A DNA stretch of 64,000 nucleotides from an uncultured Mailhella sp. (GTDB lineage: Bacteria > Desulfobacterota > Desulfovibrionia > Desulfovibrionales > Desulfovibrionaceae): NCBI RefSeq assembly GCF_944324995.1, contig NZ_CALUYL010000004.1:52846-116845 (forward strand), in the 5' to 3' direction. The translations under genes and the position numbers were made by a program. Positions 56,225 to 64,000 of this stretch are shown here, in pieces; position 1 is the stretch's first letter, and every line of letters starts with the position of its first letter. Below the pieces are notes generated by a model that had not been told where the DNA came from, searched no databases, and was given only the letters and a program-made list of their open reading frames with translations.

Positions 56225-57007
56225 ATGAAGGTAGCTATTCTTGCCGGAGGGCTCGGCACAAGACTTGGAGAAGAGACGAACATTCGCCCCAAACCCATGG
56301 TCGAGATCGGTGGAAAGCCCATACTTTGGCACATCATGAAGATATACTCCCATTACGGGTACAACGAGTTCGTGGTGCTCTGCGGATACAAGCAGGAATA
56401 CATCAAGCAATATTTCACCAATTACTTCACCAATAATTCTGATGTTACGTTCGACCTGTCCAAAGGAGAAGTCGAGGTGCATTACAAGCACGTCGAACCA
56501 TGGAAAGTCACGCTGCTGGATACCGGTTCCGGCACTCTTACCGGTGGGCGCATCAAGCGGGCGCAGGACATTCTGGGGGACGGCACCTTCATGCTCACCT
56601 ACGGTGACGGTGTTTCCGATGTGGATATAGCCAAACTTGTGGACTTCCATAAGAAGAGCAAGCGTCTCGCTACGCTCACCGCCGTTCAGCCTCAGGGGCG
56701 TTTCGGCGTACTGGATCTGGACGAGAGCAGTACCATCCGTTCTTTCCAGGAAAAACCAAAGAACGCCTCTTCCGCTTGGATCAACGCAGGCTTCTTTGTG
56801 CTTGAACCGAAGATCTTTGACTATATCACCGAAGGTGACAAGACCATCTGGGAACGCACGCCGCTCATGGGGCTTGCCCGGGATGGTGAGCTCAAGGCCT
56901 ACAAGCACAACGGCTTCTGGCATCCCATGGACATGCTGAAAGACAAGATTGAACTCAACGAAATGTGGGATTCCGGCAAGGCTCCGTGGAAGGTGTGGGA
57001 GGACTGA
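56225..57007 (+). CDS. rfbF: Glucose-1-phosphate cytidylyltransferase
   Basis: RfbF/DdhA (260 aa) makes CDP-glucose from glucose 1-phosphate and CTP. The nucleotide-binding start AILAGGLGTRLGEETNIRPK (residues 4-23), GGKPILWHIMKIYSHYG, and FMLTYGDGVSDVDI (around 119-132) are classic. Length equals the Salmonella enzyme. GC content is markedly higher than the gene before it. It is followed after 6 nt by rfbG. Confidence 0.95.
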   Translation: MKVAILAGGLGTRLGEETNIRPKPMVEIGGKPILWHIMKIYSHYGYNEFVVLCGYKQEYIKQYFTNYFTNNSDVTFDLSKGEVEVHYKHVEPWKVTLLDTGSGTLTGGRIKRAQDILGDGTFMLTYGDGVSDVDIAKLVDFHKKSKRLATLTAVQPQGRFGVLDLDESSTIRSFQEKPKNASSAWINAGFFVLEPKIFDYITEGDKTIWERTPLMGLARDGELKAYKHNGFWHPMDMLKDKIELNEMWDSGKAPWKVWED

Positions 57008-57013
57008 TCCGCT

Positions 57014-58072
57014 ATGACTTTTTCTCTCGACTTTTTCCGTGGCAGACGCGTGTTTGTCACCGGTCATACCGGATTCAAAGGCAGCTGGATGTGCCGTGCT
57101 CTTCTTGGTGTGGGCGCGGAAGTGACAGGTTACAGCCTGCCAGCGCCCACAGAGCCCAATCTGTTTTCCATAGCCGGTCTTGAAGGAAGAATGACGAGTG
57201 TCATTGGGGATATCCGAGACTTCGCCATGCTGAAGGAGGCGTTTGACAGGGCACAGCCGGAAATCGTCATTCATCTTGCTGCCCAGCCCATCGTGCGTGA
57301 TTCCTACAAGGATCCACGTTACACCTACGAAACCAACGTCATGGGCACGGTAAACCTTCTGGAATGCGAGCGGCTCTCATCTTGCGTGAAGAGCTTTCTC
57401 AACGTCACTACAGACAAGGTGTACCATAATAACGAATGGTGCTGGGGCTATCGGGAAAACGAACCTCTGGACGGATTCGACCCGTATTCCAACAGCAAGA
57501 GCTGCTCGGAACTTGTGACGCACAGCTATAAGAGCAGCTTCTTTGCGGGCGGCACGCTTCCCATAAGTACGGCCCGCGCGGGAAACGTCATCGGCGGCGG
57601 TGATTTCGCCAACGACCGCATCATTCCCGACTGTGTGCGTGCGCAGCAGGCGGGCAGAGTCATTGGAGTGCGCAACCCTTTCTCCACAAGACCATATCAG
57701 CACGTTCTCGAACCCGTTATGGCTTATCTCATGATCGTGCAGGCTCAGTGGAAAAATCCTTCGCTCGCGGGCTGGTACAACGTGGGCCCGGATGATTGCG
57801 ACTGTGTGACCACCGGACAGCTTGTGGATCTTTTCTGTGAGACTTGGGGAGGAGACGCCCGCTGGGAAAATCAGGCAGAGCAGAACGCCCCTCACGAGGC
57901 GAACTACCTCAAGCTCGATTGCACAAAAATCAAGACAACCTTTGGCTGGTCGCCGCGCTGGCATATCGCCGAGGCTGTGGAAAAGACCTGTGCCTGGGCG
58001 AAAGTATGGCTTGCAGGCGGCGACATTCCCGCCGAAATGGACAGAGAAATTGCCGGGTATCTGGAGAAATAG
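57014..58072 (+). CDS. rfbG: CDP-glucose 4,6-dehydratase
   Basis: RfbG/DdhB (352 aa), a short-chain dehydrogenase that converts CDP-glucose to CDP-4-keto-6-deoxyglucose. The NAD site VTGHTGFKGSWMCRALL (residues 13-29), LAAQPIVRDSYKDPRYTYET and the YSNSKSCSELV (YxxxK) catalytic motif near residue 156 are clear. STARAGNVIGGGDFANDRIIP follows. No rfbH (E1) gene, needed for 3,6-dideoxysugars, lies in the window. Confidence 0.95.
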   Translation: MTFSLDFFRGRRVFVTGHTGFKGSWMCRALLGVGAEVTGYSLPAPTEPNLFSIAGLEGRMTSVIGDIRDFAMLKEAFDRAQPEIVIHLAAQPIVRDSYKDPRYTYETNVMGTVNLLECERLSSCVKSFLNVTTDKVYHNNEWCWGYRENEPLDGFDPYSNSKSCSELVTHSYKSSFFAGGTLPISTARAGNVIGGGDFANDRIIPDCVRAQQAGRVIGVRNPFSTRPYQHVLEPVMAYLMIVQAQWKNPSLAGWYNVGPDDCDCVTTGQLVDLFCETWGGDARWENQAEQNAPHEANYLKLDCTKIKTTFGWSPRWHIAEAVEKTCAWAKVWLAGGDIPAEMDREIAGYLEK

Positions 58073-58073
58073 C

Positions 58074-58997
58074 ATGAAAACAGCCATTGTCACCGGTGCC
58101 AGCGGCTTTGTGGGCGGCGCTGTTCTGCGGGAGCTGCTCGCTCACGACTACAAGGTCTATGCCGTAGTGCGTGAGGGACGGGAAGCGACGCTTCCCTCAA
58201 ATGTGAACTGCATTCCCGTATTCTGCGATTTGGCGAACATTTCGTCTCTCGTGGAAAAAATCCCGACAGGGGAACAAGCTGTTTTTATACACCTTGCATG
58301 GGCAGGGGTCTCTCCAGATCAACGCATAGATACCGCTCTTCAACTGAAGAATGTGCAGGCAAGCACTGAATGTCTGCAGACAGCCAAAAAACTTGGGTGT
58401 TTCCGCTTCATAGGCGCGGGAAGTATCATGGAACAAGAGACATTGGCTGCGACCTTGGCCCAGGACTGCCGTCTTGGCATGGGCTATGTTTATGGTGCAG
58501 CCAAACTAACGGCACACTCAATGTGTAAAGCTCTTGCGGTACAGGTAGGTATTGATTTTATCTGGTGTACACTTACCAATATTTATGGTGTAGGTGACCA
58601 TAGTCGGCGTTTGATCAACACATCGATTCTCAAATGTTTACATGGAGAATCTCCTCAATTTACCGCTGCAACACAATATTATGACTTTGTCTACATCGAT
58701 GATGCAGCATTTGCATTCCGTCTTATTGCTGAAAAAGGTATTTCTTTCAGAAATTACTTAATCGGAAGTGGTCATGCTCGACCACTTCGTGAATTTCTTT
58801 TGGAAATGCAAGCTGCTGTCGCCCCACAGCTGGAATTTATTTTTGGAACGGTTCCTTTTACAGGAGTAAATTTGGATTTATCAGTGTTTGATACTTCTTT
58901 AACCATGAGAGACACGGGCTTCAAATCAAAAGTTGGCTTTTCAGAAGGATGTAGTCGGGTAATCCGGTGGTGGAAAGCAGAACTTGGGGTCAAGTAA
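58074..58997 (+). CDS. NAD-dependent epimerase/dehydratase (sugar-nucleotide)
   Basis: A 307-aa extended short-chain dehydrogenase, probably acting on the CDP-4-keto-6-deoxyglucose made by RfbG as a 4-reductase or epimerase. TGASGFVGGAVLREL (residues 7-21) is the NAD motif; YVYGAAKLTAHSM near residue 140 contains YxxxK. Start ATG at 58074 is one nt after rfbG stop. The first 150 nt share the high GC of rfbG, while the 3' half is AT-rich, so the gene seems recombinant. The precise product is not predictable. Confidence 0.82.
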   Translation: MKTAIVTGASGFVGGAVLRELLAHDYKVYAVVREGREATLPSNVNCIPVFCDLANISSLVEKIPTGEQAVFIHLAWAGVSPDQRIDTALQLKNVQASTECLQTAKKLGCFRFIGAGSIMEQETLAATLAQDCRLGMGYVYGAAKLTAHSMCKALAVQVGIDFIWCTLTNIYGVGDHSRRLINTSILKCLHGESPQFTAATQYYDFVYIDDAAFAFRLIAEKGISFRNYLIGSGHARPLREFLLEMQAAVAPQLEFIFGTVPFTGVNLDLSVFDTSLTMRDTGFKSKVGFSEGCSRVIRWWKAELGVK

Positions 58998-59011
58998 TAT
59001 CGGGAAAAGCT

Positions 59012-60163
59012 ATGGATGCTCTTGTTGTAGGTTGTGGACTTTCTGGAAGTGTCATTGCACGAGAACTTGCAGAAGCCGGAAAAAAAGTTGTCATATGGGA
59101 ACGTCGTGATCATATTGGCGGTAATATGTACGATTATATAGATGATCACGGCATACTTGTGCATAAATATGGACCTCATGCATTTCATACATCTAATATT
59201 AAAATTATAAACTATGTCCGTCGCTATGCCGAATGGCAGGATTTTCATCTGATATGCGGTGCACAGATTGACGGTATCTATACACCGACCCCCTTTAATT
59301 TCAAGACTATCGACGACTTCTACGCACCGGAAGAAGCAGCAGAGCTGAAAAGGCGTATTACTGTGGTTTTCTCTGGGAGAAGCAGTGCAGCAGTAGTGGA
59401 AGTATTGGAATGCGCCGACCCCATGGTACGCAGCTATGCCGAATTCCTTTTTGAAAAGGATTATAGTCTTTACACAGCTAAACAGTGGGGTATCTCACCT
59501 AATGATATAGATCCTAGCATCTTGAAACGCGTTCCCTTGCGTTTCAGTTACGATGAAGGATATTTTGATGACGAATTCCAAGTAATGCCAAAAGTTTCTT
59601 TCACACATTTCTTTAAGAATCTGCTTGATCATCCCAATATCTCTGTAGAACTTGGCGTTGATGCTCTGAATCATCTTCAGGTGAACGCTGAGGGGAATCA
59701 GTTACTGCTCGGTGGAATTCCAGTCGAGTTCCCTGTGATCTATACGGGCGCATTGGATGAACTTTTCGGCATCAAAGAAGGCCCACTCCCCTATAGAAGT
59801 TTGCATTTTGAATGGAAATACAAGGAAAAAGGATCTATACAGCCATACCCTGTCGTAGCATATCCGCAAGCTGAAGGATACACCCGTATCGTCGACTTTA
59901 AACATTTTTCTGGGCAAGACATTGAAGGTTCTTCCTACGAAGTAGAGTATCCGTTATCGTACGACCCGTTCGGCGATACGGAACCGTATTACCCTGTACT
60001 TACACAAAACAGTCAGGAACAATATAAACGTTATGCCGCTATGGCTAATCAACTGAAACATTTGCATATTTGCGGAAGGTTGGCAGACTTTAAATACTAC
60101 AATATGGATCAGGCTTTGGAGCGAGCTCTGAATATAAGTGAAGTTATTTTGTCAACATATTAA
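59012..60163 (+). CDS. glf: UDP-galactopyranose mutase
   Basis: Glf (383 aa) interconverts UDP-galactopyranose and UDP-galactofuranose using reduced FAD. The FAD-binding start LVVGCGLSGSVIARELAE (residues 4-21), WERRDHIGGNMYDY, HKYGPHAFHTSN and PLPYRSLHFE with the conserved Arg are typical. It implies galactofuranose in the surface glycan. I start at ATG 59012; the upstream part of the frame belongs to the preceding gene's tail. Galf transferase is not recognised by sequence but may be one of the GT genes. Confidence 0.95.
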   Translation: MDALVVGCGLSGSVIARELAEAGKKVVIWERRDHIGGNMYDYIDDHGILVHKYGPHAFHTSNIKIINYVRRYAEWQDFHLICGAQIDGIYTPTPFNFKTIDDFYAPEEAAELKRRITVVFSGRSSAAVVEVLECADPMVRSYAEFLFEKDYSLYTAKQWGISPNDIDPSILKRVPLRFSYDEGYFDDEFQVMPKVSFTHFFKNLLDHPNISVELGVDALNHLQVNAEGNQLLLGGIPVEFPVIYTGALDELFGIKEGPLPYRSLHFEWKYKEKGSIQPYPVVAYPQAEGYTRIVDFKHFSGQDIEGSSYEVEYPLSYDPFGDTEPYYPVLTQNSQEQYKRYAAMANQLKHLHICGRLADFKYYNMDQALERALNISEVILSTY

Positions 60164-60175
60164 TGAGGTATTATT

Positions 60176-61153
60176 GTGAATACAGCTCCTGAGATTTCTG
60201 TCGTCATTCCTGTTTACAATGTGGAACGATTTTTACATCAATGTATAAATAGTGTTCTTGCACAGACATTTCAAAATTTCGAAATTATATGTGTCAATGA
60301 TGGTTCAACAGATGGAAGTCTTGATATTCTAAAAGAATATCAGAAAAAAGATAATAGAATTTACATTATTTCTCAGGAAAATCAAGGCCTGAGCAGCGCA
60401 AGAAATATGGGATTGAAGTATTCTCATGGCAAATATATCAGCTTTTTAGACAGTGATGACTTTATGCATCCTGACATGTTGGATATGCTTCATACAAAAG
60501 CAGAATTAACACAGGCTGAAATAACTATTTGCAATTTTAAGCTATTTTTTAATGATACTAAAACCTACGGCTACTATCGTGACGAAATTTTTTATTATCA
60601 TATGAAATTCAAGATATTTGACCTTCGCTCAGAAGGGCAAATTGTTAATTGTATTGCAGCCTGGGATAGGTTGATAAGGAAAAGTTTTCTTGAAAAATAC
60701 AATATAAAATTCATACCAGGTATTATTTACGAAGATGTACCATTCCATATTGATTGCATAGTAAACGCTTCAAGTATAGTAATTGTGCCTGATCATCTTT
60801 TATTTTACAGAAAAAATGCTGGAGGTTCAATAACAGATAATGAATCAAAAAATAAAAAATGCAGACATGATTTTATTTTTACGCGTAGATATGCCAAGGA
60901 AAAACTAAAAAAATATGGATCAAATGAAGATATATGGTATTTTTATGCTATTCATTTTATTAGTCAAGCAATAATGCACTTTAAAAATTGTAAAATGACA
61001 AAAGAACAGAAGCTGTTTTTTATAGATCTTTGTTCATGCGTTGATAATAAAATGTATAATATAACGAAAAGAATACTTGATACTCAATCTAGGAATTTTT
61101 TGTTGGCATTAAAAAATAATGATTATACGAAAGCATGTGAAGTTATAGCATAG
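60176..61153 (+). CDS. Family 2 glycosyltransferase
   Basis: A 325-aa GT2 enzyme, AT-rich, starting at GTG 60176 with GAGG 9 nt upstream. ISVVIPVYNVERFLHQCINS, IICVNDGSTDGSLDIL and ISFLDSDDFMHPDMLD mirror the GT2 at 55085 closely in the first 110 residues, so the two may be distant paralogues. The C-terminal region is lysine-rich and otherwise unrevealing. Confidence 0.9.
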   Translation: MNTAPEISVVIPVYNVERFLHQCINSVLAQTFQNFEIICVNDGSTDGSLDILKEYQKKDNRIYIISQENQGLSSARNMGLKYSHGKYISFLDSDDFMHPDMLDMLHTKAELTQAEITICNFKLFFNDTKTYGYYRDEIFYYHMKFKIFDLRSEGQIVNCIAAWDRLIRKSFLEKYNIKFIPGIIYEDVPFHIDCIVNASSIVIVPDHLLFYRKNAGGSITDNESKNKKCRHDFIFTRRYAKEKLKKYGSNEDIWYFYAIHFISQAIMHFKNCKMTKEQKLFFIDLCSCVDNKMYNITKRILDTQSRNFLLALKNNDYTKACEVIA

Positions 61154-61166
61154 AAGGGAGTGATTT

Positions 61167-63104
61167 ATGAAAAAGAATATAAAAGTTTTTGTTTCTCATC
61201 GAATAGATCTTGAGAGCTTCAAGATCGATAACAATATTTATGTACCTGTTCGATGTGGAGCATGTTTTGATAAACGGGAAAATCCTGATATGATCGGTGA
61301 TGATACCGGTGTAAATATATCTGATAAGCGTGAAAGTTATTGTGAGCTTACTGTTCAGTATTGGGCATGGAAGAATGTAAATGCCGACTATTATGGTTTG
61401 TGCCATTATCGTAGGTATCTTTCTTTTAATGAAGCGGATACAGTAAAAAGAGATAGCTGGAGTAATGTTATTGTGCCGCGCTTAGACGAAAATTCATGCC
61501 GTGAACATTTTCTTAATGATTGTGAATATATCCAAAATAAAGTTTCGCAGTATGATATTATTACTATGATTCCTGCAGACATGAAGGATGTAGATAGAAA
61601 ATCTGTTTACGAACAATATAAAAAAGATGGAAATCTTCTTCATATATCCGATATTGATACCATGTTGGATATTATTGATGAAATGTATCCTGAATTCAGT
61701 GAAGTAGCTCATGCCTATATAAACGGGACAAAAGCGTACTTTGGAAATATTTTTATTATGAATAAAAAATTGTTCCACGACTATTGTGCATGGCTTTTTG
61801 ATATTCTTGAAGAGTTTGAAAAACGTGTAGATATGTCTAGCTATTCTGTTGAAGGTTACAGAACACCGGGACATCTAGGAGAACGCCTTTTTGGTATCTA
61901 TTATACATGGTTAAAAACTGACAAACAGATACGATCTCTGGAACTTCCTCTTGTAGTTTTTAAAGATACTGCTATAGTAAAAAAGATTTCTCCTGCATTT
62001 TCTCAAAATAATATACCTGTCGTTTTTTCCTGTAGCGAGCAGTATTCTACATTTTGCGCTGCAAGTATACAATCTCTTATAGATGTGTCTTCTCATGACA
62101 ATAATTACGATATATTTATTTTAAACAGAAATTTATCCAAAGAGACAAAAAGAAAATTTTTTTTCATGCTTGAAGGAAAAAAAAATATTTCTCTTCGATT
62201 TATCGATATGTCGAGTATTGTTTCACAGTATAATCTATATGAAACACCGACTATCTCCTGTGAAACATATTTTAGACTCATTATCCCAGAATTATTTATA
62301 GAATATAATAAAGTGTTATATTTGGATAGTGACATTATTATTAGGCGTGATATTGCAGAATTGTATACTATTAATCTTGATGAACATTGGTTAGGTGCTG
62401 TTCATGATATTTGTGAGGCAGCAAATATAAATAATTTTAACGAAGAAAGAAGAAATTACGTTAAAAATTATATGCGATTACGCAACATCTATAAAGAATT
62501 TAATGCTGGGATACTACTTATTAATACAAAAGCATTTCGTAATAATTTTACAACACGCTATCTTTTTGAATTTTGCGAAGCAGGGGCATTTCAGTTTCAA
62601 GATCAGGACGCTCTCAATATCTTATGTGAAGATAAAATCTTATGGATTGATATGCGATGGAATTTTGTTCCGGCTCAAAATGGGAGCTATACAGAAATGC
62701 TTTTACGGTATGCGCCTAGAGATGCGTATAAAGTATGGAGTAGATCTAGTGAAGATCCATGGATAATTCATTATATTGGAAATATAAAACCATGGTATAA
62801 CAGTCATATGGAGTTTTCAGAGTATTTTTGGTCTTCTTTACAAAAAACACCTTTCTATCATACATGGATAAAAATCAGGATAATCGATCATATATTGGCC
62901 TATAAAGAAAAAAATAATCCATCCCTGGTTCCTTCTCATGTTATACCGTATAATACTGGTGTAACATATAAACGACATTATGTAATATATAAGTATTGGA
63001 TATATAAGATTATTTCTTCTATGACACTTGGAAAATTACACCGTAAAATGGATGCTAAGAGAAAAAAATATAAGAATTTATATTTTGAATTTATGGGAAA
63101 ATAG
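61167..63104 (+). CDS. DUF4422-GT8 fusion glycosyltransferase
   Basis: A 645-aa two-domain protein. Residues about 1-265 match the DUF4422 pattern (GVNISDKRESYCELTVQYWA, YYGLCHYRRYLSF), a domain common in capsule and LPS loci. From about residue 280 a GT8-type retaining transferase begins with IPVVFSCSEQYSTF, with LYLDSDIIIRRDIAELY (DxD near residue 390), FNAGILLIN and the later QDALNIL and HYIGNIKPW motifs. Such a fusion may add two sugars in series. GC content is very low, similar to the GT2 just upstream, which it follows after 13 nt. Confidence 0.88.
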   Translation: MKKNIKVFVSHRIDLESFKIDNNIYVPVRCGACFDKRENPDMIGDDTGVNISDKRESYCELTVQYWAWKNVNADYYGLCHYRRYLSFNEADTVKRDSWSNVIVPRLDENSCREHFLNDCEYIQNKVSQYDIITMIPADMKDVDRKSVYEQYKKDGNLLHISDIDTMLDIIDEMYPEFSEVAHAYINGTKAYFGNIFIMNKKLFHDYCAWLFDILEEFEKRVDMSSYSVEGYRTPGHLGERLFGIYYTWLKTDKQIRSLELPLVVFKDTAIVKKISPAFSQNNIPVVFSCSEQYSTFCAASIQSLIDVSSHDNNYDIFILNRNLSKETKRKFFFMLEGKKNISLRFIDMSSIVSQYNLYETPTISCETYFRLIIPELFIEYNKVLYLDSDIIIRRDIAELYTINLDEHWLGAVHDICEAANINNFNEERRNYVKNYMRLRNIYKEFNAGILLINTKAFRNNFTTRYLFEFCEAGAFQFQDQDALNILCEDKILWIDMRWNFVPAQNGSYTEMLLRYAPRDAYKVWSRSSEDPWIIHYIGNIKPWYNSHMEFSEYFWSSLQKTPFYHTWIKIRIIDHILAYKEKNNPSLVPSHVIPYNTGVTYKRHYVIYKYWIYKIISSMTLGKLHRKMDAKRKKYKNLYFEFMGK

Positions 63105-63706
63105 TCTTTTAAAAATAAATTAATATAAAATATATTATTTACGCTTATATTGATACGAATTGTGAATTTTACTATTATTTTGAAAAAATTGTTATGTGTT
63201 TGAATATGGAGAAAATGCATTTCGCCATTTTGTTGTGTATAAGGGTAAACTCTAATTCATATACTTGAAATTTTCGTCTCGGCCTGAATTTCAAGTGATT
63301 TATGATAAATATATGCCATATTAATGTGCATTATTAGACTGTAGAAGTGTGTATAGAAAAGTAATATCTGGCTGGATCATATAAAATAGCGAAAAACTTT
63401 AATATGATTTTAATAAGTATTTATTCAATATAATAATTTAGTTTATGATTAGAGTTATAAATAGTATATATTTACATTTTTATATACTTAATATAATATT
63501 AATTGTAGTTATATGTTGATTAATATAATATTTATACAATAATTTAATAATATTGTATAATAGAGTATATAAATATTATATTAATATTGTTGTGAAATTA
63601 TTTGTAAATAATTTATCATTATAAAACTTTATAATTATAATTTTTGAATAATATTAAAAAACAATATAAACTTTTGCAGAAACACTTATCACCAAGGAAT
63701 AATAGA
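63105..63706. other. 602-nt extremely AT-rich intergenic region
   Basis: No coding frame. By hand count only 19 of the 180 bases from 63421 to 63600 are G or C. An inverted repeat ACTTGAAATT (63263-63272)/AATTTCAAGT (63287-63296) lies 159 nt past the fusion gene. The galE promoter must lie here. Confidence 0.6.
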
Positions 63707-64000
63707 ATGCGCATTCTTCTTGCAGGTGGTACGGGGTACATAGGTTCGCACACGGCCGTAGAACTTATGAATGCCGGGCACGACGTCATCATTGTAGACA
63801 ATTACAGCAACAGCTCCCCGGAAGCCGTCAGACGTATCGGGGAACTCACACATCGCGACATCCCTGCCTATGAAGCCGATGTGAGCGACAAGGCGGCCAT
63901 GCTCAGTATCATGATCGTCCACCACATCGACTGCGTCATTCACTTTGACGGACTCAAGGCCGTGGGCGAATCGGTGATAAAGCCGCTCGCCTACTATCGC
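63707..64000 (+). CDS. galE: UDP-glucose 4-epimerase, 5' part
   Basis: The first 98 codons of a GalE-type epimerase, cut by the window end. LLAGGTGYIGSHTAVELMNA (residues 4-23) and DNYSNSSPEA are typical, and AAGGAA precedes the ATG by 9 nt. The third block reads VIHFDGLKAVGESVIKPLAYY, where GalE proteins normally have HFAGLKAVGES, so an Ala has become Asp. UDP-galactose from GalE would feed Glf. GC content is back to the level of the housekeeping genes. Confidence 0.92.
   Translation, partial: MRILLAGGTGYIGSHTAVELMNAGHDVIIVDNYSNSSPEAVRRIGELTHRDIPAYEADVSDKAAMLSIMIVHHIDCVIHFDGLKAVGESVIKPLAYYR

Overview
The window looks like a chromosomal segment from a GC-rich, anaerobic member of the Desulfovibrionaceae. 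The main reason is the minus-strand operon at 90-6969. It encodes a decahaem cytochrome c, RnfC, RnfD, RnfG, RnfE, RnfA, RnfB and ApbE, which is the order I know from Desulfovibrio-type Rnf loci. The genus is inference; a gut relative of Mailhella or Bilophila would fit. I saw no rRNA, tRNA or CRISPR array.

Layout. 1-6969: the Rnf ion-pumping ferredoxin:NAD oxidoreductase operon with its own cytochrome and flavin transferase. 7811-18663: mixed housekeeping and envelope genes: a YfcE-type phosphodiesterase, lipoate ligase, DNA ligase, a Mop-type molybdate-binding protein, a DUF368 (PopT-type) lipid-carrier translocase coupled to a ferredoxin-nitroreductase, cardiolipin synthase, a DUF533 protein and an LprI-like periplasmic protein. 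18926-31860: core genes: ychF, ubiE/menG, a class A PBP, gatB, nadK, gmhA, an FmdB-type zinc ribbon, hemC and a LonB-like protease. 32011-37040: an Fsr-like MFS exporter, an AsmA-like protein, a GNAT protein, a solitary HicB antitoxin and a possible 34-residue membrane peptide. 37312-46130: a recombination block with a WYL-domain regulator divergent from addB-addA-HAD, then a divergent dprA. 46376-52893: a catabolic-looking operon of GntR regulator, TctC, TctB, TctA, a fumarate-reductase-type flavoprotein and an Fe-S/FAD partner, probably for uptake and redox conversion of an unidentified organic acid.

52894-54210 is a gene-poor AT-rich stretch with three copies of a near-palindromic motif. 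It leads into a tyrosine recombinase (54211-55047) that has lost catalytic residues and its C-terminus. From 55085 to the window end lies a surface-polysaccharide cluster: two GT2 glycosyltransferases, CDP-glucose genes rfbF and rfbG, a sugar epimerase/reductase, UDP-galactopyranose mutase, a DUF4422-GT8 fusion and the start of galE. Base composition swings sharply, from ordinary GC in rfbFG and galE to very AT-rich glycosyltransferases and spacer, so this part was probably assembled by horizontal exchange.

The items most worth following up are the tct-flavoprotein operon with a well-formed promoter and operator, the WYL-controlled addBA-HAD unit, the repeats next to the decayed recombinase, the RnfD without a canonical flavinylation motif, and the mosaic epimerase gene.
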